NCBI RefSeq assembly: GCF_014647795.1
Contig: NZ_BMPW01000012.1
Coordinates: 242,629 to 306,628, forward strand
Direction: 5' to 3'
From: Actinoplanes campanulatus
Lineage (GTDB): Bacteria > Actinomycetota > Actinomycetes > Mycobacteriales > Micromonosporaceae
DNA: 64,000 bases
This document shows, piece by piece, positions 25,016 through 34,670 of this stretch. A model generated the notes under the pieces. That model worked only from the letters and a program-made list of their open reading frames with translations, was not told where the DNA came from and ran no database searches. A program made the position numbers and the translations under genes. Position 1 is the first letter of the stretch, and each line of letters opens with the position of its first letter.

Positions 25016-26776
25016 TTAGAGGCCCAGGTCGGCCTCGAAGTGGCCGCCCTCCAGACGCTCCTTCAGCGTGCCCAGGAAGCGGGCCGCGTCGGCGCCGTCC
25101 ACGATCCGGTGGTCGTAGCTCAGCGCCAGGTAGACCATCGACCGCGGCGCGATGATCTCGCCCAGGTCCGGGTCGTTCACGATCACCGGGCGCTTGACGA
25201 CCGCGCCGAGACCGAGGATGCCGACCTGCGGCTGGTTGATGATCGGCGTGTCGAAGAGCGCGCCCCGGCTGCCGGTGTTGGTCAGCGTGAACGTGCCGCC
25301 ACCCAACTCGTCCGGCCCGATCTTGTTGTTGCGGGTGCGCTCGGCGACGTCGGCGATCCGCTTGGCCAGACCGCCCAGGTTCAGGTCGCCGGCGTCCTTG
25401 ATAACCGGGACGACCAGGCCCTTCGGCGCGTCCACCGCGATGCCCAGGTGCTCGGAACCGTGGTAGGTCACGGTGCCCGCCTCGACGTCGATCGAGGAGT
25501 TGACCACCGGGTGCTGCTGGAGCGCCTCGACCGTGGCCAGCGCGAAGAACGGCAGGAAGGTGAGCTTCACGCCGTGCTTGGCCTGGAAGTCGGCCTTCGC
25601 CTTGTTCCGCAGGTTGGCGATCTTGGTGACGTCCACCTCGACGACCGTGGTGAGCTGCGCGGAGACCTGCAGCGACTCCACCATGCGGCGGGCGATGGTG
25701 GCACGGATCCGGGTCAGCTTCTCGGTCCGGCCACGCAGCGGGCTCGGCTCCGCCTTGGCGGCGGCCTTCTCGACCGGTGCGGCAGCCCTCTCGGCCTGGG
25801 CTGCCGGGGCCGGGGCGGCCTTCGCGGCGGCGGCCTTCTCGGCCGCGTCGATCACGTCCTGCTTGCGGATGCGGCCACCCACGCCGGTGCCGGTCAGGGT
25901 GGACAGGTCCACGCCCTTCTCGGCGGCCAGCTTGCGGACCAGCGGGGTGACGTAGCCGGCGTCGCCGGCGCCGTTCGACTCGACCGCGGCGGGCGCCGGG
26001 GCCTTCGCGGGCTCCGGGGCCACCTGCGGGGCCGGAGCCGACTCGATCTTCGGAGCCGGAGCGCTCTCCACCTTCGGCGCGGGCGCCTGGGCGGGCGCGG
26101 GCGCCGGAGCCGGGGCCGGCTTCTCCGGGGCCGGAGCGGCGGCCGGGGCGCTGCCCGCGGCGCCGATGACGGCCAGCACCGCGCCGACGTCCGCGGTCTC
26201 GTCCTCGCCGACCCGGATCTCCAGCAGAGTGCCGGCGACCGGCGACGGGATCTCCGTGTCGACCTTGTCGGTGGAGACCTCGACCAGAGGCTCGTCCGCC
26301 TCCACCTCCTCGCCGACCTGCTTCAGCCAGCGGGTGATGGTGCCCTCGGTGACGCTCTCACCGAGCGCCGGAAGCTTGATCTCCGTGCCCTCGGCGTTGC
26401 CCGCCGGGGCGGCGGTCTGCGGCGCGGGCGCCTCCGCCTCGACCGGCTTCTCCGTCGACGGGGTGACCGGAGCGGCGGGCTCCGGCTCCGCGGCCGCCTG
26501 CTGGGCCGGTGCGGGCGCGGCCGAACCGGCGTCCTCACCCTCCCCGGCGATGACGGCCAGCTCGCTGCCGACCTCCGCGGTCTCGTCCTCGCCGACCACG
26601 ATCCGGGTGAGCACACCCGCGGCGGGCGACGGGATCTCCGTGTCGACCTTGTCGGTGGAGACCTCGAGCAGCGGCTCGTCGGCCTCGACGCGCTCGCCCT
26701 CCTGCTTGAGCCAGCGGGTCACCGTTCCCTCGGTGACGCTCTCACCCAGCCGCGGCATGGTTACCGATACCGGCAT
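25016..26776 (-). CDS. sucB: 2-oxoacid dehydrogenase E2, dihydrolipoamide succinyl/acyltransferase
   Basis: The 586-residue protein has two N-terminal lipoyl domains, each with the lysine-bearing [12 protein letters not shown] motif. Ala/Pro-rich linkers follow, then a peripheral subunit-binding domain ([17 protein letters not shown]) and the C-terminal catalytic domain with the active-site [16 protein letters not shown]. It moves acyl groups from E1 to CoA within pyruvate and/or 2-oxoglutarate dehydrogenase. In actinobacteria the equivalent DlaT serves the pyruvate complex although it is often annotated SucB, so the exact complex is uncertain. It lies just downstream of lpd (E3) and near lipA and lipB, which supply its cofactor. 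Confidence 0.93.
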   Translation of the reverse strand: MPVSVTMPRLGESVTEGTVTRWLKQEGERVEADEPLLEVSTDKVDTEIPSPAAGVLTRIVVGEDETAEVGSELAVIAGEGEDAGSAAPAPAQQAAAEPEPAAPVTPSTEKPVEAEAPAPQTAAPAGNAEGTEIKLPALGESVTEGTITRWLKQVGEEVEADEPLVEVSTDKVDTEIPSPVAGTLLEIRVGEDETADVGAVLAVIGAAGSAPAAAPAPEKPAPAPAPAPAQAPAPKVESAPAPKIESAPAPQVAPEPAKAPAPAAVESNGAGDAGYVTPLVRKLAAEKGVDLSTLTGTGVGGRIRKQDVIDAAEKAAAAKAAPAPAAQAERAAAPVEKAAAKAEPSPLRGRTEKLTRIRATIARRMVESLQVSAQLTTVVEVDVTKIANLRNKAKADFQAKHGVKLTFLPFFALATVEALQQHPVVNSSIDVEAGTVTYHGSEHLGIAVDAPKGLVVPVIKDAGDLNLGGLAKRIADVAERTRNNKIGPDELGGGTFTLTNTGSRGALFDTPIINQPQVGILGLGAVVKRPVIVNDPDLGEIIAPRSMVYLALSYDHRIVDGADAARFLGTLKERLEGGHFEADLGL

Positions 26777-26818
26777 CTTTTCCCAAACTCCTTAACGCGG
26801 TGAACGATCGTTTCAGCT

Positions 26819-28210
26819 TCAGCTGTGCGCGTGCAGCGGCTTGCCCGCGAGCGCGAGGAAGGCCTCGCCCAGCGCCTCGTTCTGCGTCGGGTGGGCGTGT
26901 ACGAGCTGAGCGACCTCCTCGGGGAAGGCCTCCCAGTTGGTGATCAGCTGGGCCTCGCCGACGAGCTCGCCGACCCGCGCGCCCACCATGTGGACGCCGA
27001 CGACCGGCCCGTCGTTGACCCGGACGAGCTTGATGAAGCCCGCGGTCTTGAGGATCTGGCTCTTGCCGTTGCCCCCGAGGTTGTAGTTGTACGTCGAGAC
27101 CTTGTCGTCGCCGTACTGTTCCTTGGCCTTGGCCTCGGTGATGCCGACCGACGCGACCTCGGGGTCGGAGTAGGTGACCCGCGGGATGCCGGCCTCGTCG
27201 ATGACGGCCGGCTTCTTCCCGGCGATCTCCTCGGCGACGAAGATGCCCTGCTGGAAGCCGCGGTGCGCGAGCTGGAGGCCGGGGACGATGTCACCGACGG
27301 CGTAGATGTTGCCGACACCGGTGCGCAGGCGCTCGTCGACGATCACGAAGCCCCGGTCCAGGGTGATGCCCTGCTGCTCGTAGCCCAGGTTGGCGGTCGT
27401 CGGGCCACGGCCGACCGCGACCAGCAGCACCTCGGCCTCGAGGGTCTCGCCGCCGGCGATGGTGACCCGCACGCCGTTGTCGGTGTGCTCCACCTTCTCG
27501 AACGGCTTGCCGACCTTGAAGTTGATCTTGCGCTTGCGGAAGGCGCGCTCGACCTGCTTCGAGATGTCGGCGTCCTCGGCGGCGACCAGGCGGGGCAGGG
27601 CCTCCACGATGGTCACGTCGGCGCCGAACGACTTCCACACGCTGGCGAACTCGACGCCGATGACGCCGCCGCCCAGCACGATCGCGGAGGCCGGCACCCG
27701 GTCCATCGTGAGGGCGTGCTCGCTGGTCAGCACCCGCTTGCCGTCGACCTCGAGGCCGGGCAGCGAGCGCGAGTAGGAGCCGGTGGCCAGGATGATGTTG
27801 CGGCCGGTGTAGCGCTTGCCGTCCACCTCCACGGTGTCCTTGCTGACGAGCTTGCCCGCCCCCTGGACCACCGTGATGTTCTTGTTGTGCGAGAGCATGC
27901 CGCTCAGGCCCTTGAAGAGCCGGCTGACCACGCCGTCCTTGTAGGCGTTCACCCCCGCCATGTCGATGCCGACGAGGTCGGCCTTCACCCCGAACTGCTC
28001 GCTCTCACGAGTCTGGTCGGCGATCTCCGCGGCGTGCAGCAGGGCCTTCGTGGGGATGCAGCCGCGGTGCAGGCAGGTGCCGCCGAGCTCGGCCTTGTCG
28101 ATCAGGGCGACCGAAAGATCGAACTGGGCGGCCCGGAGCGCGGCCGCATAGCCACCGCTTCCTGCGCCGAGAATGACGATGTCGAAGGTTCCGCCGTTGG
28201 GCTGGCTCAC
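26819..28210 (-). CDS. lpdA: Dihydrolipoyl dehydrogenase (E3)
   Basis: This flavoprotein re-oxidises the lipoyl groups of E2 and passes electrons to NAD. It shows an N-terminal FAD site (GAGSGGYAAALRAAQ), the redox disulfide in GGTCLHRGCIP (Cys46 and Cys51 from this start), an NAD site (GGGVIGVEFASVW) and the C-terminal HAHPTQNEALGEAF active-site base. GTG 28210 is chosen because GGAG lies 5 bases upstream; the frame extends to GTG 28249 but without a ribosome binding site. It gives 463 residues, normal for the family. The gene precedes sucB with a 42-base gap and probably shares its transcript. Confidence 0.95.
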   Translation of the reverse strand: MSQPNGGTFDIVILGAGSGGYAAALRAAQFDLSVALIDKAELGGTCLHRGCIPTKALLHAAEIADQTRESEQFGVKADLVGIDMAGVNAYKDGVVSRLFKGLSGMLSHNKNITVVQGAGKLVSKDTVEVDGKRYTGRNIILATGSYSRSLPGLEVDGKRVLTSEHALTMDRVPASAIVLGGGVIGVEFASVWKSFGADVTIVEALPRLVAAEDADISKQVERAFRKRKINFKVGKPFEKVEHTDNGVRVTIAGGETLEAEVLLVAVGRGPTTANLGYEQQGITLDRGFVIVDERLRTGVGNIYAVGDIVPGLQLAHRGFQQGIFVAEEIAGKKPAVIDEAGIPRVTYSDPEVASVGITEAKAKEQYGDDKVSTYNYNLGGNGKSQILKTAGFIKLVRVNDGPVVGVHMVGARVGELVGEAQLITNWEAFPEEVAQLVHAHPTQNEALGEAFLALAGKPLHAHS

Positions 28211-28375
28211 GTTGACTCCAGTGGTCGCATCGTCTCCGGTGTGGGTCACACAATGGAAACGGTCACAGTCCCGTCACCGACATCTTGTCACTTCTCGGCC
28301 CGGTCAATGCAGCCAGGTGCCCTACGACACGTTGCCCCGACGTACCCTTGCGGGATCGAACGCGAGGAGGGAACG

Positions 28376-28696
28376 GTGGCATGGTTTCGGCGGCGTCCCC
28401 GCTCGGGCGGACCCGGCGGACGGCCGGTCGACCGCGCCGATCTCGAGCATCTTACGCAATTCGTCCGCTCCCGGCGGGGAGTCGAGGCATTCATCGAGCC
28501 ACAGACGACGGTGACCGAGACCACGCTGTTGCTCGTCGCACGCGACGGCGAGTGGACCAGGCGACGGATCGAGTCACCTGAGGTTGCGCGCCGCTTCGCC
28601 CACCAGTTGGCGATGCCGGTCTACGACGTCCGGCTGATGGGCTATCCACAGCGGATGCGGGACTACAACGAGCGGCAGCGGCGCCGCCCGGCCTGA
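28376..28696 (+). CDS. Conserved 106-residue hypothetical protein
   Basis: GTG at 28376 is preceded by GAGGAGGG with tight spacing, a strong site. The product starts [17 protein letters not shown], is basic at the N-terminus, then has an alpha/beta stretch (TTLLLVARDGEWTRRRI, ARRFAHQLAMPVYDVRLMGYPQRM) and ends in Arg-rich sequence. It looks like a small soluble protein found beside lpd and pepA in related actinobacteria (recalled). No function is known. It is divergent from lpdA with about 165 bases between starts and converges on pepA with a 24-base gap. Confidence 0.8.
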   Translation: MAWFRRRPRSGGPGGRPVDRADLEHLTQFVRSRRGVEAFIEPQTTVTETTLLLVARDGEWTRRRIESPEVARRFAHQLAMPVYDVRLMGYPQRMRDYNERQRRRPA

Positions 28697-28720
28697 TCAC
28701 CGGGCGGCCCGCGGCCGTCG

Positions 28721-30256
28721 TCAGCCCAGGTCGTCGATCACCTGGAGCAGCGTGCGGACCGGCACGCCCGTCCCGCCCTTGGTCCAGTAACCGTTCGCCT
28801 CACCGGTGTGGTAGCTGGGGCCGGCGATGTCGATGTGCGCCCACTCGACGCCCTCGGTGACGAACTCCCGCAGGAAGACGCCGCCCTGGAGCATGTGCCC
28901 GGCCCGGTCCAGGTTGGCGTTGGTCTGGCAGATGTCGGCGATCTCCGACTCCATGCCCTTGCGCACGTCGTCCGGCAGCGGCATCCGCCAGGCCGGCTCA
29001 CCGGCCGCCGTGCCGGCCGCCTCGACCAGCCCGGTCGCCTCGTCCGAGCCCATCAGCCCGGAGATCCGCTTGCCCAGCGCGATCACCTGGCCGCCGGTCA
29101 GCGTCGACGTCTCGAACAGGTAGTCGGTGCCGTCCGCGCAGGCCCGGGCCATCGCGTCGCCCAGCACCATCCGGCCCTCGGCGTCGGTGTTGAACACTTC
29201 GACCCGCTTGCCGTTGAACATGGTGACCACGTCGCCCGGCCGGTACGCCGACCCGGACGGCATGTTCTCCGCGATCGCCAGGTAACCGGAGACCGCCACA
29301 CCCGGCTTGAGCTCGGCCACCGCGATCAGCGTGGCGGCCACCGCGGCGGCGCCCGCCATGTCCGACTTCATCTCCCACATGCCGGCGGCCGGCTTGATGC
29401 TGACGCCACCGGTGTCGAAGGTGATGCCCTTGCCGACGAGCGCGATCCGCTTCGGGTCGGTCACCCCGGACGGCGTGTAGGTCAGCTTCACCAGCCGCGG
29501 CGGCGCCTCGGAACCCTGGCCGACCGCCACGATGCCGCCGTACCCGCCGGCCTTGAGCTGCTCGAAGTCGAGCACCTCGACGTCCAGCCCGGCCTCGGTC
29601 GCGGCCGCCGCCACCTGGTCGGCGAGGTCCGCCGGGCGCAGCGCGTTGGGCGGGGTGTTCACCCAGTCCCGGGTCAGGCGCACCGCCCGGGCGACGATTT
29701 CGGCCCGGCGTAGCTCGGCCGCCGCCGCCTCGTCGGCCGCGTCCGGCACGTGCAGGCGCAGCTCGGCCACCGGGTCACGGCGACCCGGCGCCTTCTTCGA
29801 CTTGTACCCCGCGAAGCGGTAGCCGCCGAGCAGCGCGCCCTCCAGCGCGGCGCGCAACACCGGCGCGGCGCCCGCGTCGTCCGGCACCGGCAGGGCCAGC
29901 ACCACGGTGTTGCTGCCGGCCAGCGCGCGGACCGCCGCACCGGTGCCCCGGCGCAGCGTCTCCAGGTCGGGCGCCGGACCGTCCGGCTCGGTGCCGAGGC
30001 CCACCGCGACCAGGAGCGGCGCGGCGATCGTGCCGAGGGTGGCCAGTTTGGTCACCTCGCCGGGCGCGCCGGTCGCGCCGAGCAGAGCCAGTGTCGAGAT
30101 CAGCTTGCCGTCGAAGGCCGCGGTGATGCTCTCGGCGCCGGCGGCGGGCAGCAGGCTGCCGTCCTCGTCGGGCTGGCTGTGCAGGCCGATGACGATGGCA
30201 TCGACCGCCGATTCGGCCGGGTCGGTGTCGACCAGGCTGAGGGTGGGCTGGGTCAC
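28721..30256 (-). CDS. pepA: Leucyl aminopeptidase PepA (M17)
   Basis: The 511-residue cytosolic enzyme removes N-terminal residues from peptides using two metal ions. The metal and catalytic motifs of the M17 family are present: [12 protein letters not shown] with the metal-binding Lys and Asp, [10 protein letters not shown], and the signature [14 protein letters not shown]. The N-terminal alpha/beta domain (about 1-170) is the usual variable domain. The length is typical. It lies between the small hypothetical gene and divergent gcvT, as in mycobacteria (Rv2213/Rv2211c). Confidence 0.95.
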   Translation of the reverse strand: MTQPTLSLVDTDPAESAVDAIVIGLHSQPDEDGSLLPAAGAESITAAFDGKLISTLALLGATGAPGEVTKLATLGTIAAPLLVAVGLGTEPDGPAPDLETLRRGTGAAVRALAGSNTVVLALPVPDDAGAAPVLRAALEGALLGGYRFAGYKSKKAPGRRDPVAELRLHVPDAADEAAAAELRRAEIVARAVRLTRDWVNTPPNALRPADLADQVAAAATEAGLDVEVLDFEQLKAGGYGGIVAVGQGSEAPPRLVKLTYTPSGVTDPKRIALVGKGITFDTGGVSIKPAAGMWEMKSDMAGAAAVAATLIAVAELKPGVAVSGYLAIAENMPSGSAYRPGDVVTMFNGKRVEVFNTDAEGRMVLGDAMARACADGTDYLFETSTLTGGQVIALGKRISGLMGSDEATGLVEAAGTAAGEPAWRMPLPDDVRKGMESEIADICQTNANLDRAGHMLQGGVFLREFVTEGVEWAHIDIAGPSYHTGEANGYWTKGGTGVPVRTLLQVIDDLG

Positions 30257-30376
30257 TCGGACACTCCGGGACGTCTGGGCCGGTACGGCGCCGGTAGGCG
30301 CGCTCCCGGCTATTGGGAAAACGGTGTTGTCCCAGCGACTCTAAACCGGGCCAAGGTCACCGGTAAGTTGAGTCTC

Positions 30377-31468
30377 ATGTCTGCCGAGCTTCTTCAGTCT
30401 CCCCTGCATGCGCGCCATGTCGCCCTCGGCGCGAAGTTCGCCGCCTTCGGCGGTTGGGACATGCCGCTGGAGTACGCCGGAGGAGGCGTCCTGAAGGAGC
30501 ACGCGGCGGTCCGCGAGTCGGCCGGCGTGTTCGACGTGTCCCACCTCGGCAAGGCCACCGTCCGCGGGCCCGGCGCGGCCGCCTTCGTGAACTCGTGCCT
30601 CACCAACGACCTCGGCCGGATCGCCCCCGGCAAGGCGCAGTACACGCTCTGCTGCGACGAGACCGGCGGCGTGGTCGACGACCTGATCGCCTACCTGTAC
30701 GACGACGACCACGTCTTCCTCATCCCGAACGCGGCCAACACCGCCGAGGTGGTCCGCCGCCTCACCGTGAGCGCTCCGGACGGGATCACGGTGACCGGCC
30801 AGCACCGCTCCTATGCCGTCCTCGCCGTCCAGGGCCCCCGTTCCGAGGCCGTCCTCGGTGAGCTGGGCCTGCCCGCCGACCACGGCTACATGTCCTTCGC
30901 CACGGCCGCCTTCGCCGGGGGAGAGTTGGTCGTCTGCCGTACCGGGTACACCGGCGAGCACGGCTACGAGCTGGTCGTCGGGTGGGACGAGGCGCCCGCC
31001 GTCTGGGACGCGGTGATCGCCGCCGGGGTCCGCCCGTGCGGCCTCGGCGCCCGCGACACGCTGCGCACCGAGATGGGCTACCCGCTGCACGGCCAGGATC
31101 TGAGCCTCGACATCAGCCCGGTGCAGGCCGGCGCCGGCTGGGCGGTCGGCTGGTCCAAGCCGGCCTTCTGGGGCCGCGACGCCCTCACCGCCGAGAAGGC
31201 CGCCGGTCCCCGGCGCAAGCTGCGCGGGCTCGAGCTCACCGGCCGCGGCATTCCGCGTGGTCACATGCAGGTGTACGCCGGTGACGAGCTCGTCGGCGAG
31301 ACCACCAGCGGCACCTTCTCCCCGACCAAGAAGGCCGGCATCGCCCTGGCCCTGATCGACACCGCCCCGGCCCTGCCCGACGGCGCCCTGGTGGAGATCG
31401 ACATCCGCGGCCGCCGCACCGAGGCCCGCCTGACGAAGCCCCCCTTCGTCACCCCCCAGGTCCGCTGA
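30377..31468 (+). CDS. gcvT: Glycine cleavage T protein, aminomethyltransferase
   Basis: The 363-residue protein begins [20 protein letters not shown] and contains GcvT family blocks [40 protein letters not shown] and a C-terminal domain with [17 protein letters not shown]. It transfers the aminomethyl carbon from the H protein lipoyl arm to tetrahydrofolate. The other glycine cleavage genes are not in the window, but the nearby lipoate genes serve the H protein. ATG 30377 has little ribosome binding site; the transcript may be nearly leaderless. The open frame extends far upstream but only as an antisense shadow of pepA. Confidence 0.95.
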   Translation: MSAELLQSPLHARHVALGAKFAAFGGWDMPLEYAGGGVLKEHAAVRESAGVFDVSHLGKATVRGPGAAAFVNSCLTNDLGRIAPGKAQYTLCCDETGGVVDDLIAYLYDDDHVFLIPNAANTAEVVRRLTVSAPDGITVTGQHRSYAVLAVQGPRSEAVLGELGLPADHGYMSFATAAFAGGELVVCRTGYTGEHGYELVVGWDEAPAVWDAVIAAGVRPCGLGARDTLRTEMGYPLHGQDLSLDISPVQAGAGWAVGWSKPAFWGRDALTAEKAAGPRRKLRGLELTGRGIPRGHMQVYAGDELVGETTSGTFSPTKKAGIALALIDTAPALPDGALVEIDIRGRRTEARLTKPPFVTPQVR

Positions 31469-31563
31469 CCCCTCCCGCCCGCCGTCCCGCTCGCCCTCCT
31501 CACGCCCGCCCGCCCGCCCGCTCGCCCGCCCGCCCGCCCGCTCGCCCGCCCGTCCGCCCGTCC

Positions 31564-31698
31564 GCGATCTTGGACGCTGCGCCACCGCATCTGGTGGCCC
31601 ATCGTCCAAGATCGCTGACCCCCTCGTGATCATCGCTGGCCCCCACGCGACCTTGGACTTTTCGCCACCGGCTGCGGTGGTCCGGCGTCCAAGATCGC
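31564..31698. repeat. Two related hairpins with GATCTTGGAC arms
   Basis: Hairpin one pairs GCGATCTTGGAC (31564-31575) with GTCCAAGATCGC (31604-31615) and has an inner GCCACC/GGTGGC stem. Hairpin two, 83 bases on, has the same right arm (31687-31698), a left arm with one change (31647-31658) and a similar inner stem. They look like two copies of one dispersed element in the convergent gap after gcvT and may also stop transcription. Confidence 0.8.
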
Positions 31699-31700
31699 GG

Positions 31701-31757
31701 CGGAGCGGACGTCAGGACGGAGCGGACGTCAGGACGGAGCGGACGTCAGGGGGCGGG
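31701..31757. repeat. 17-base tandem direct repeats
   Basis: CGGAGCGGACGTCAGGA is repeated three times head to tail (31701, 31718, 31735), followed by a shorter GGCGGGGACGTCAGG copy that runs up to the stop codon of cobS. Before the hairpins, about 31500-31560 is a run of CCGCCCG words. Confidence 0.85.
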
Positions 31758-31761
31758 GACG

Positions 31762-32496
31762 TCAGGCGAGAGTGAGGAGCACCAGAGTCAGCGTCACCGC
31801 GCACTCCACGGCCGCGCCGAGGACGTCGCCGGTGATGCCGCCGAATCGCCGTACCGTGTGACGCAGGAGAAGGATCACCGCGAACATCGCGGCGGCGACG
31901 GCGGCCGGCCCCTGCCACGGACGGCCCGGCACGGCGGCAAGCGCGAGACCCGCGACGCAGGCCGCGGAGCCCAGCACCGCCGGCAGTGGGACGCTGGAGG
32001 CGACCAGCGAGCCCAGCCCCTCCGGCCGGGCGGCGGGCACACCGCGGCGGCACGCCACGGTCACCGCGAGACGCCCGGTCGCCCAGGCGGTCACCACGGC
32101 CCACGGACCGGCCTCGGTCAGCGCCCCGGCCTGGATCAGCAGCGTCGCGGCGATCGCCGCCACCCCGAACGGGCCGATGTCCGGCTTTTTCATGATCTCC
32201 AGGGCGGCGGAGCCGGACCGGTACGACCCGAGCGCGTCGATCGTGTCCGCCAGCCCGTCCAGATGCAGCCCCCGGGTGAGCAGCGCACCCGCCGCCACCG
32301 TGACCCCGGCCGCCACCAGCGCCGGCGACCCCAGCGCCCGCAGGCCCTCGTGCACGCCGGCCAGGATCAGCCCGAGCAGCGCGCCCACGGCCGGCGCCAC
32401 CGCCATCGCCACCGCCGCCGCGGACCGGTCCACCCGGCCGGCCCGCACCGGCAGCACGCTCAGCGTGGTGACCGCCAGCCGGACGCCGTCAAGCAC
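31762..32496 (-). CDS. cobS: Adenosylcobinamide-GDP ribazoletransferase CobS
   Basis: The 244-residue integral membrane protein joins adenosylcobinamide-GDP to alpha-ribazole, the last step of cobalamin assembly. It starts with the family words VLDGVRLAVTTLSVLPV and carries the motif GLHLDGLADTIDALGS with metal-binding Asp residues, then several membrane segments. I choose GTG 32496, which aligns with the family N-terminus and overlaps the upstream stop by 8 bases; the frame continues to 32559. The preceding CobU-CobT fusion makes both of its substrates, so the two form a complete nucleotide-loop module. Confidence 0.9.
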   Translation of the reverse strand: MLDGVRLAVTTLSVLPVRAGRVDRSAAAVAMAVAPAVGALLGLILAGVHEGLRALGSPALVAAGVTVAAGALLTRGLHLDGLADTIDALGSYRSGSAALEIMKKPDIGPFGVAAIAATLLIQAGALTEAGPWAVVTAWATGRLAVTVACRRGVPAARPEGLGSLVASSVPLPAVLGSAACVAGLALAAVPGRPWQGPAAVAAAMFAVILLLRHTVRRFGGITGDVLGAAVECAVTLTLVLLTLA

Positions 32497-34378
32497 TCGC
32501 GATGGTGGCCGGCCCCGGCCCGTGCGGCTCCGGCTCGGCGAACTCGGCGAGATCGTCATCGTCGGAGAGATCGTCGAGGCCGTCGTCGCCGACCTCGTCC
32601 AGCAGGGCCGGATGCACCGGGGACGCCGAGGCCAGGCCCACCGCTGTACGGATCAGCGGCAGCACCGCCAGCGCATTGGCCCCCTCGCCCAGGTCGAGGC
32701 CCACCTGGAGCACCGGGGTCAGCCCGAGCACGTCGGCGCCCTGCTTCACCAGCGCGAGCGTGCCCGCCTCCGGCAGCAGGCACCAGTGCCGGGTCTGGCT
32801 GGCCAGGTCCCGTGCCACCAGCCCGGCCGCGATGCCCAGCGGACCGTCCAGCAGTACCGGGATCCGGCGGGCCGCCGCACCGAGCAGCACACCGGTGGCG
32901 ACCGCCACGTCCAGGCCGCCGATCTGGCGCAGGATGTCGGTGGCCCCGCGCGGCTCCTGCCGGATCCGGTGCAGCGCGTCCCGGATCGCGGCGCAGCGCA
33001 CCATCCACGCGGCGTCGTCGAAACGGCCGCCCGGCGCCTGCACCCGGGGCAGTGTCGCGACCGGCTCGGCCCCGGTCGTGGCGGCCAGCACCGCGGTCGC
33101 CGCCGCCTCCGTCCCGGCGCCGATCCCGGCCAGTAGGATCGCGTCCCGGCCCGCGTCGGCGGCGCCGTCGGCCAGCTGCCAGCCGTCCCGCAGCGCGGCC
33201 TCGACCGCCTCCTCGCTCGCGGCCGGGCCGTCCTCCATGGCGCCGGTCTCCGCCGTGCGCAGCACCGCGATGTCGGCGCCGGCCTGCCCGGCGAGCCGGC
33301 CCAGCAGACCCGTACCGGCTTCGGCCTCGGCGACCCGGCGCTCCACGTCGGCGGCGTCCACGCCGGCGACCGCGCCACCGGTGTGCCGGCCCGCGATCAC
33401 CACGACGCGTACGCCGACCCACGCCCGCGGGGTGACCGTGCTCTGGGTGGCCGCCGCGAACTCGACCGCTTCGCCGAGCGCGCCCAGCCCGCCGCCGGGC
33501 AGGTCGATGGTGACCAGGCGGTCCCGCGCGTCGGGGCCGGAGTCGCTGCTGGGCAGCGGCAGGTCCATGCCGGGCTTGATCTCGGTGAGCCCGGAGGCGA
33601 CCAGCGGCAGCGTCATGGTGGAACCGCTCAGCGCGGCGGCCAGGCCCGGCTCCGGCTCGGCGGGCACGACCGGCTCGACCACCGTGGTCGGCTGCGCGGG
33701 CGGCGGCGATGGGGGAGTCGGGGTGACCGGGGTGGTGACCGGGACCGGCCGGGAGACCACGGTCGGTGCCTCGACCGGCGCCTCGACCGGCGCCTCGACC
33801 GGCGCCTCGACCGACGCCTGGGCCGGAGCCAGGGGGCCGTTGCGAAGCCAGGTCGGCTGACCGGCCACGACCAGCACCACCCCGTCGCAGGCCGAGGCCA
33901 GCGCCTGGTTGGTGGTGCCCAGCGCGTCCGCGAACGCCCGTCCCACCGGCGTCACCGGCACCAGCGACAACCCGACCTCCGGGCTGACCAGCACCACCCG
34001 CGCCACCGCGCCGCGCACCGCCTCGGCGAGCGCCGCCACGTCGGCCTCGTCGTCCTTGGGCTGCCGGGCCGGGTCCAGCACCGCAGCCACCCAGCCGCCC
34101 AGGTCGTCGACGAGCAGCGTCTCGTCCGGACCGGCCTGCGCGATCAGTTCGGTGAGCCGGGCCGGGTCGCCGCCGGTCTCCTCGGTCGTCCAGGACTGCG
34201 GCCGCCGCAATTGATGCGCCTCGATGCGGGCCAGCCACTCCGGATCGTCCTCACCGCCGACCGCGGTGGCCACGTACCGCACCGACGGCGCCGAGGCCAC
34301 GAGCGATTCGGCGAACCCCGATTTACCGGAGCGGATCCCGCCGAGCACCAGAACCGTGTTCCACCGATCTTCGGACAT
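32489..34378 (-). CDS. cobUT: CobU-CobT fusion protein
   Basis: The 629-residue protein joins two enzymes. Residues 1 to about 170 are CobU (adenosylcobinamide kinase/guanylyltransferase), with the P-loop GGIRSGKSGFAESL and VSPEVGLSLVP. A linker of about 90 residues is rich in Ala, Pro, Val and Glu (four VEAP units). Residues about 260-610 are CobT (nicotinate-nucleotide:dimethylbenzimidazole phosphoribosyltransferase), with GIGAGTEAAATAVLAA and GLDLGEGANALAVLPLI. An acidic tail follows. The ATG at 34378 puts the P-loop near residue 13. CobU makes the cobinamide-GDP and CobT the alpha-ribazole phosphate that CobS uses. Confidence 0.9.
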   Translation of the reverse strand: MSEDRWNTVLVLGGIRSGKSGFAESLVASAPSVRYVATAVGGEDDPEWLARIEAHQLRRPQSWTTEETGGDPARLTELIAQAGPDETLLVDDLGGWVAAVLDPARQPKDDEADVAALAEAVRGAVARVVLVSPEVGLSLVPVTPVGRAFADALGTTNQALASACDGVVLVVAGQPTWLRNGPLAPAQASVEAPVEAPVEAPVEAPTVVSRPVPVTTPVTPTPPSPPPAQPTTVVEPVVPAEPEPGLAAALSGSTMTLPLVASGLTEIKPGMDLPLPSSDSGPDARDRLVTIDLPGGGLGALGEAVEFAAATQSTVTPRAWVGVRVVVIAGRHTGGAVAGVDAADVERRVAEAEAGTGLLGRLAGQAGADIAVLRTAETGAMEDGPAASEEAVEAALRDGWQLADGAADAGRDAILLAGIGAGTEAAATAVLAATTGAEPVATLPRVQAPGGRFDDAAWMVRCAAIRDALHRIRQEPRGATDILRQIGGLDVAVATGVLLGAAARRIPVLLDGPLGIAAGLVARDLASQTRHWCLLPEAGTLALVKQGADVLGLTPVLQVGLDLGEGANALAVLPLIRTAVGLASASPVHPALLDEVGDDGLDDLSDDDDLAEFAEPEPHGPGPATIASA

Positions 34379-34471
34379 GCCCCGTACCTTAGAGCCTCCC
34401 GAGCCGGTTCCCACGCCCGGACGCCGTAGGGTGGAGGCCCAGCGAGGTACGCGACGTGAGGGGGCGGCTCA

Positions 34472-34669
34472 ATGCCGTGGAGTTGGCGGTACGAGGACGT
34501 CGACGGTAAGCCGGTCGAGGGTCCGGCCGAGACGTTCAGCAGCCAGGCGGACGCCGAGTCCTGGATCGGGCAGGAGTGGCGGGCCCTGCAATCGGCCGGG
34601 GTCAGCACGGTCACGCTGGTCGAGGACGACCGGGTCGACTACCAGATGAGCCTCCAGCCGGCGGAATGA
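34472..34669 (+). CDS. 65-residue conserved hypothetical protein
   Basis: ATG at 34472 follows a GAGGGGGCGG stretch. The product MPWSWRYEDVDGKPVEGP... contains TFSSQADAESWIGQEWRAL and a short beta C-terminus. It resembles small actinobacterial proteins of unknown function that precede M50 proteases (recalled, not checked). Its TGA stop is one base before the GTG of the protease gene, so the two are translated from one message. It is divergent from cobUT with about 90 bases between starts. Confidence 0.75.
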   Translation: MPWSWRYEDVDGKPVEGPAETFSSQADAESWIGQEWRALQSAGVSTVTLVEDDRVDYQMSLQPAE

Positions 34670-34670
34670 C

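Noticed and set aside
31500-31560. Run of CCGCCCG words as a possible CRISPR or origin repeat
   Set aside because: The unit is short and imperfect with no spacers or DnaA-box-like words; it is simple-sequence GC slippage.
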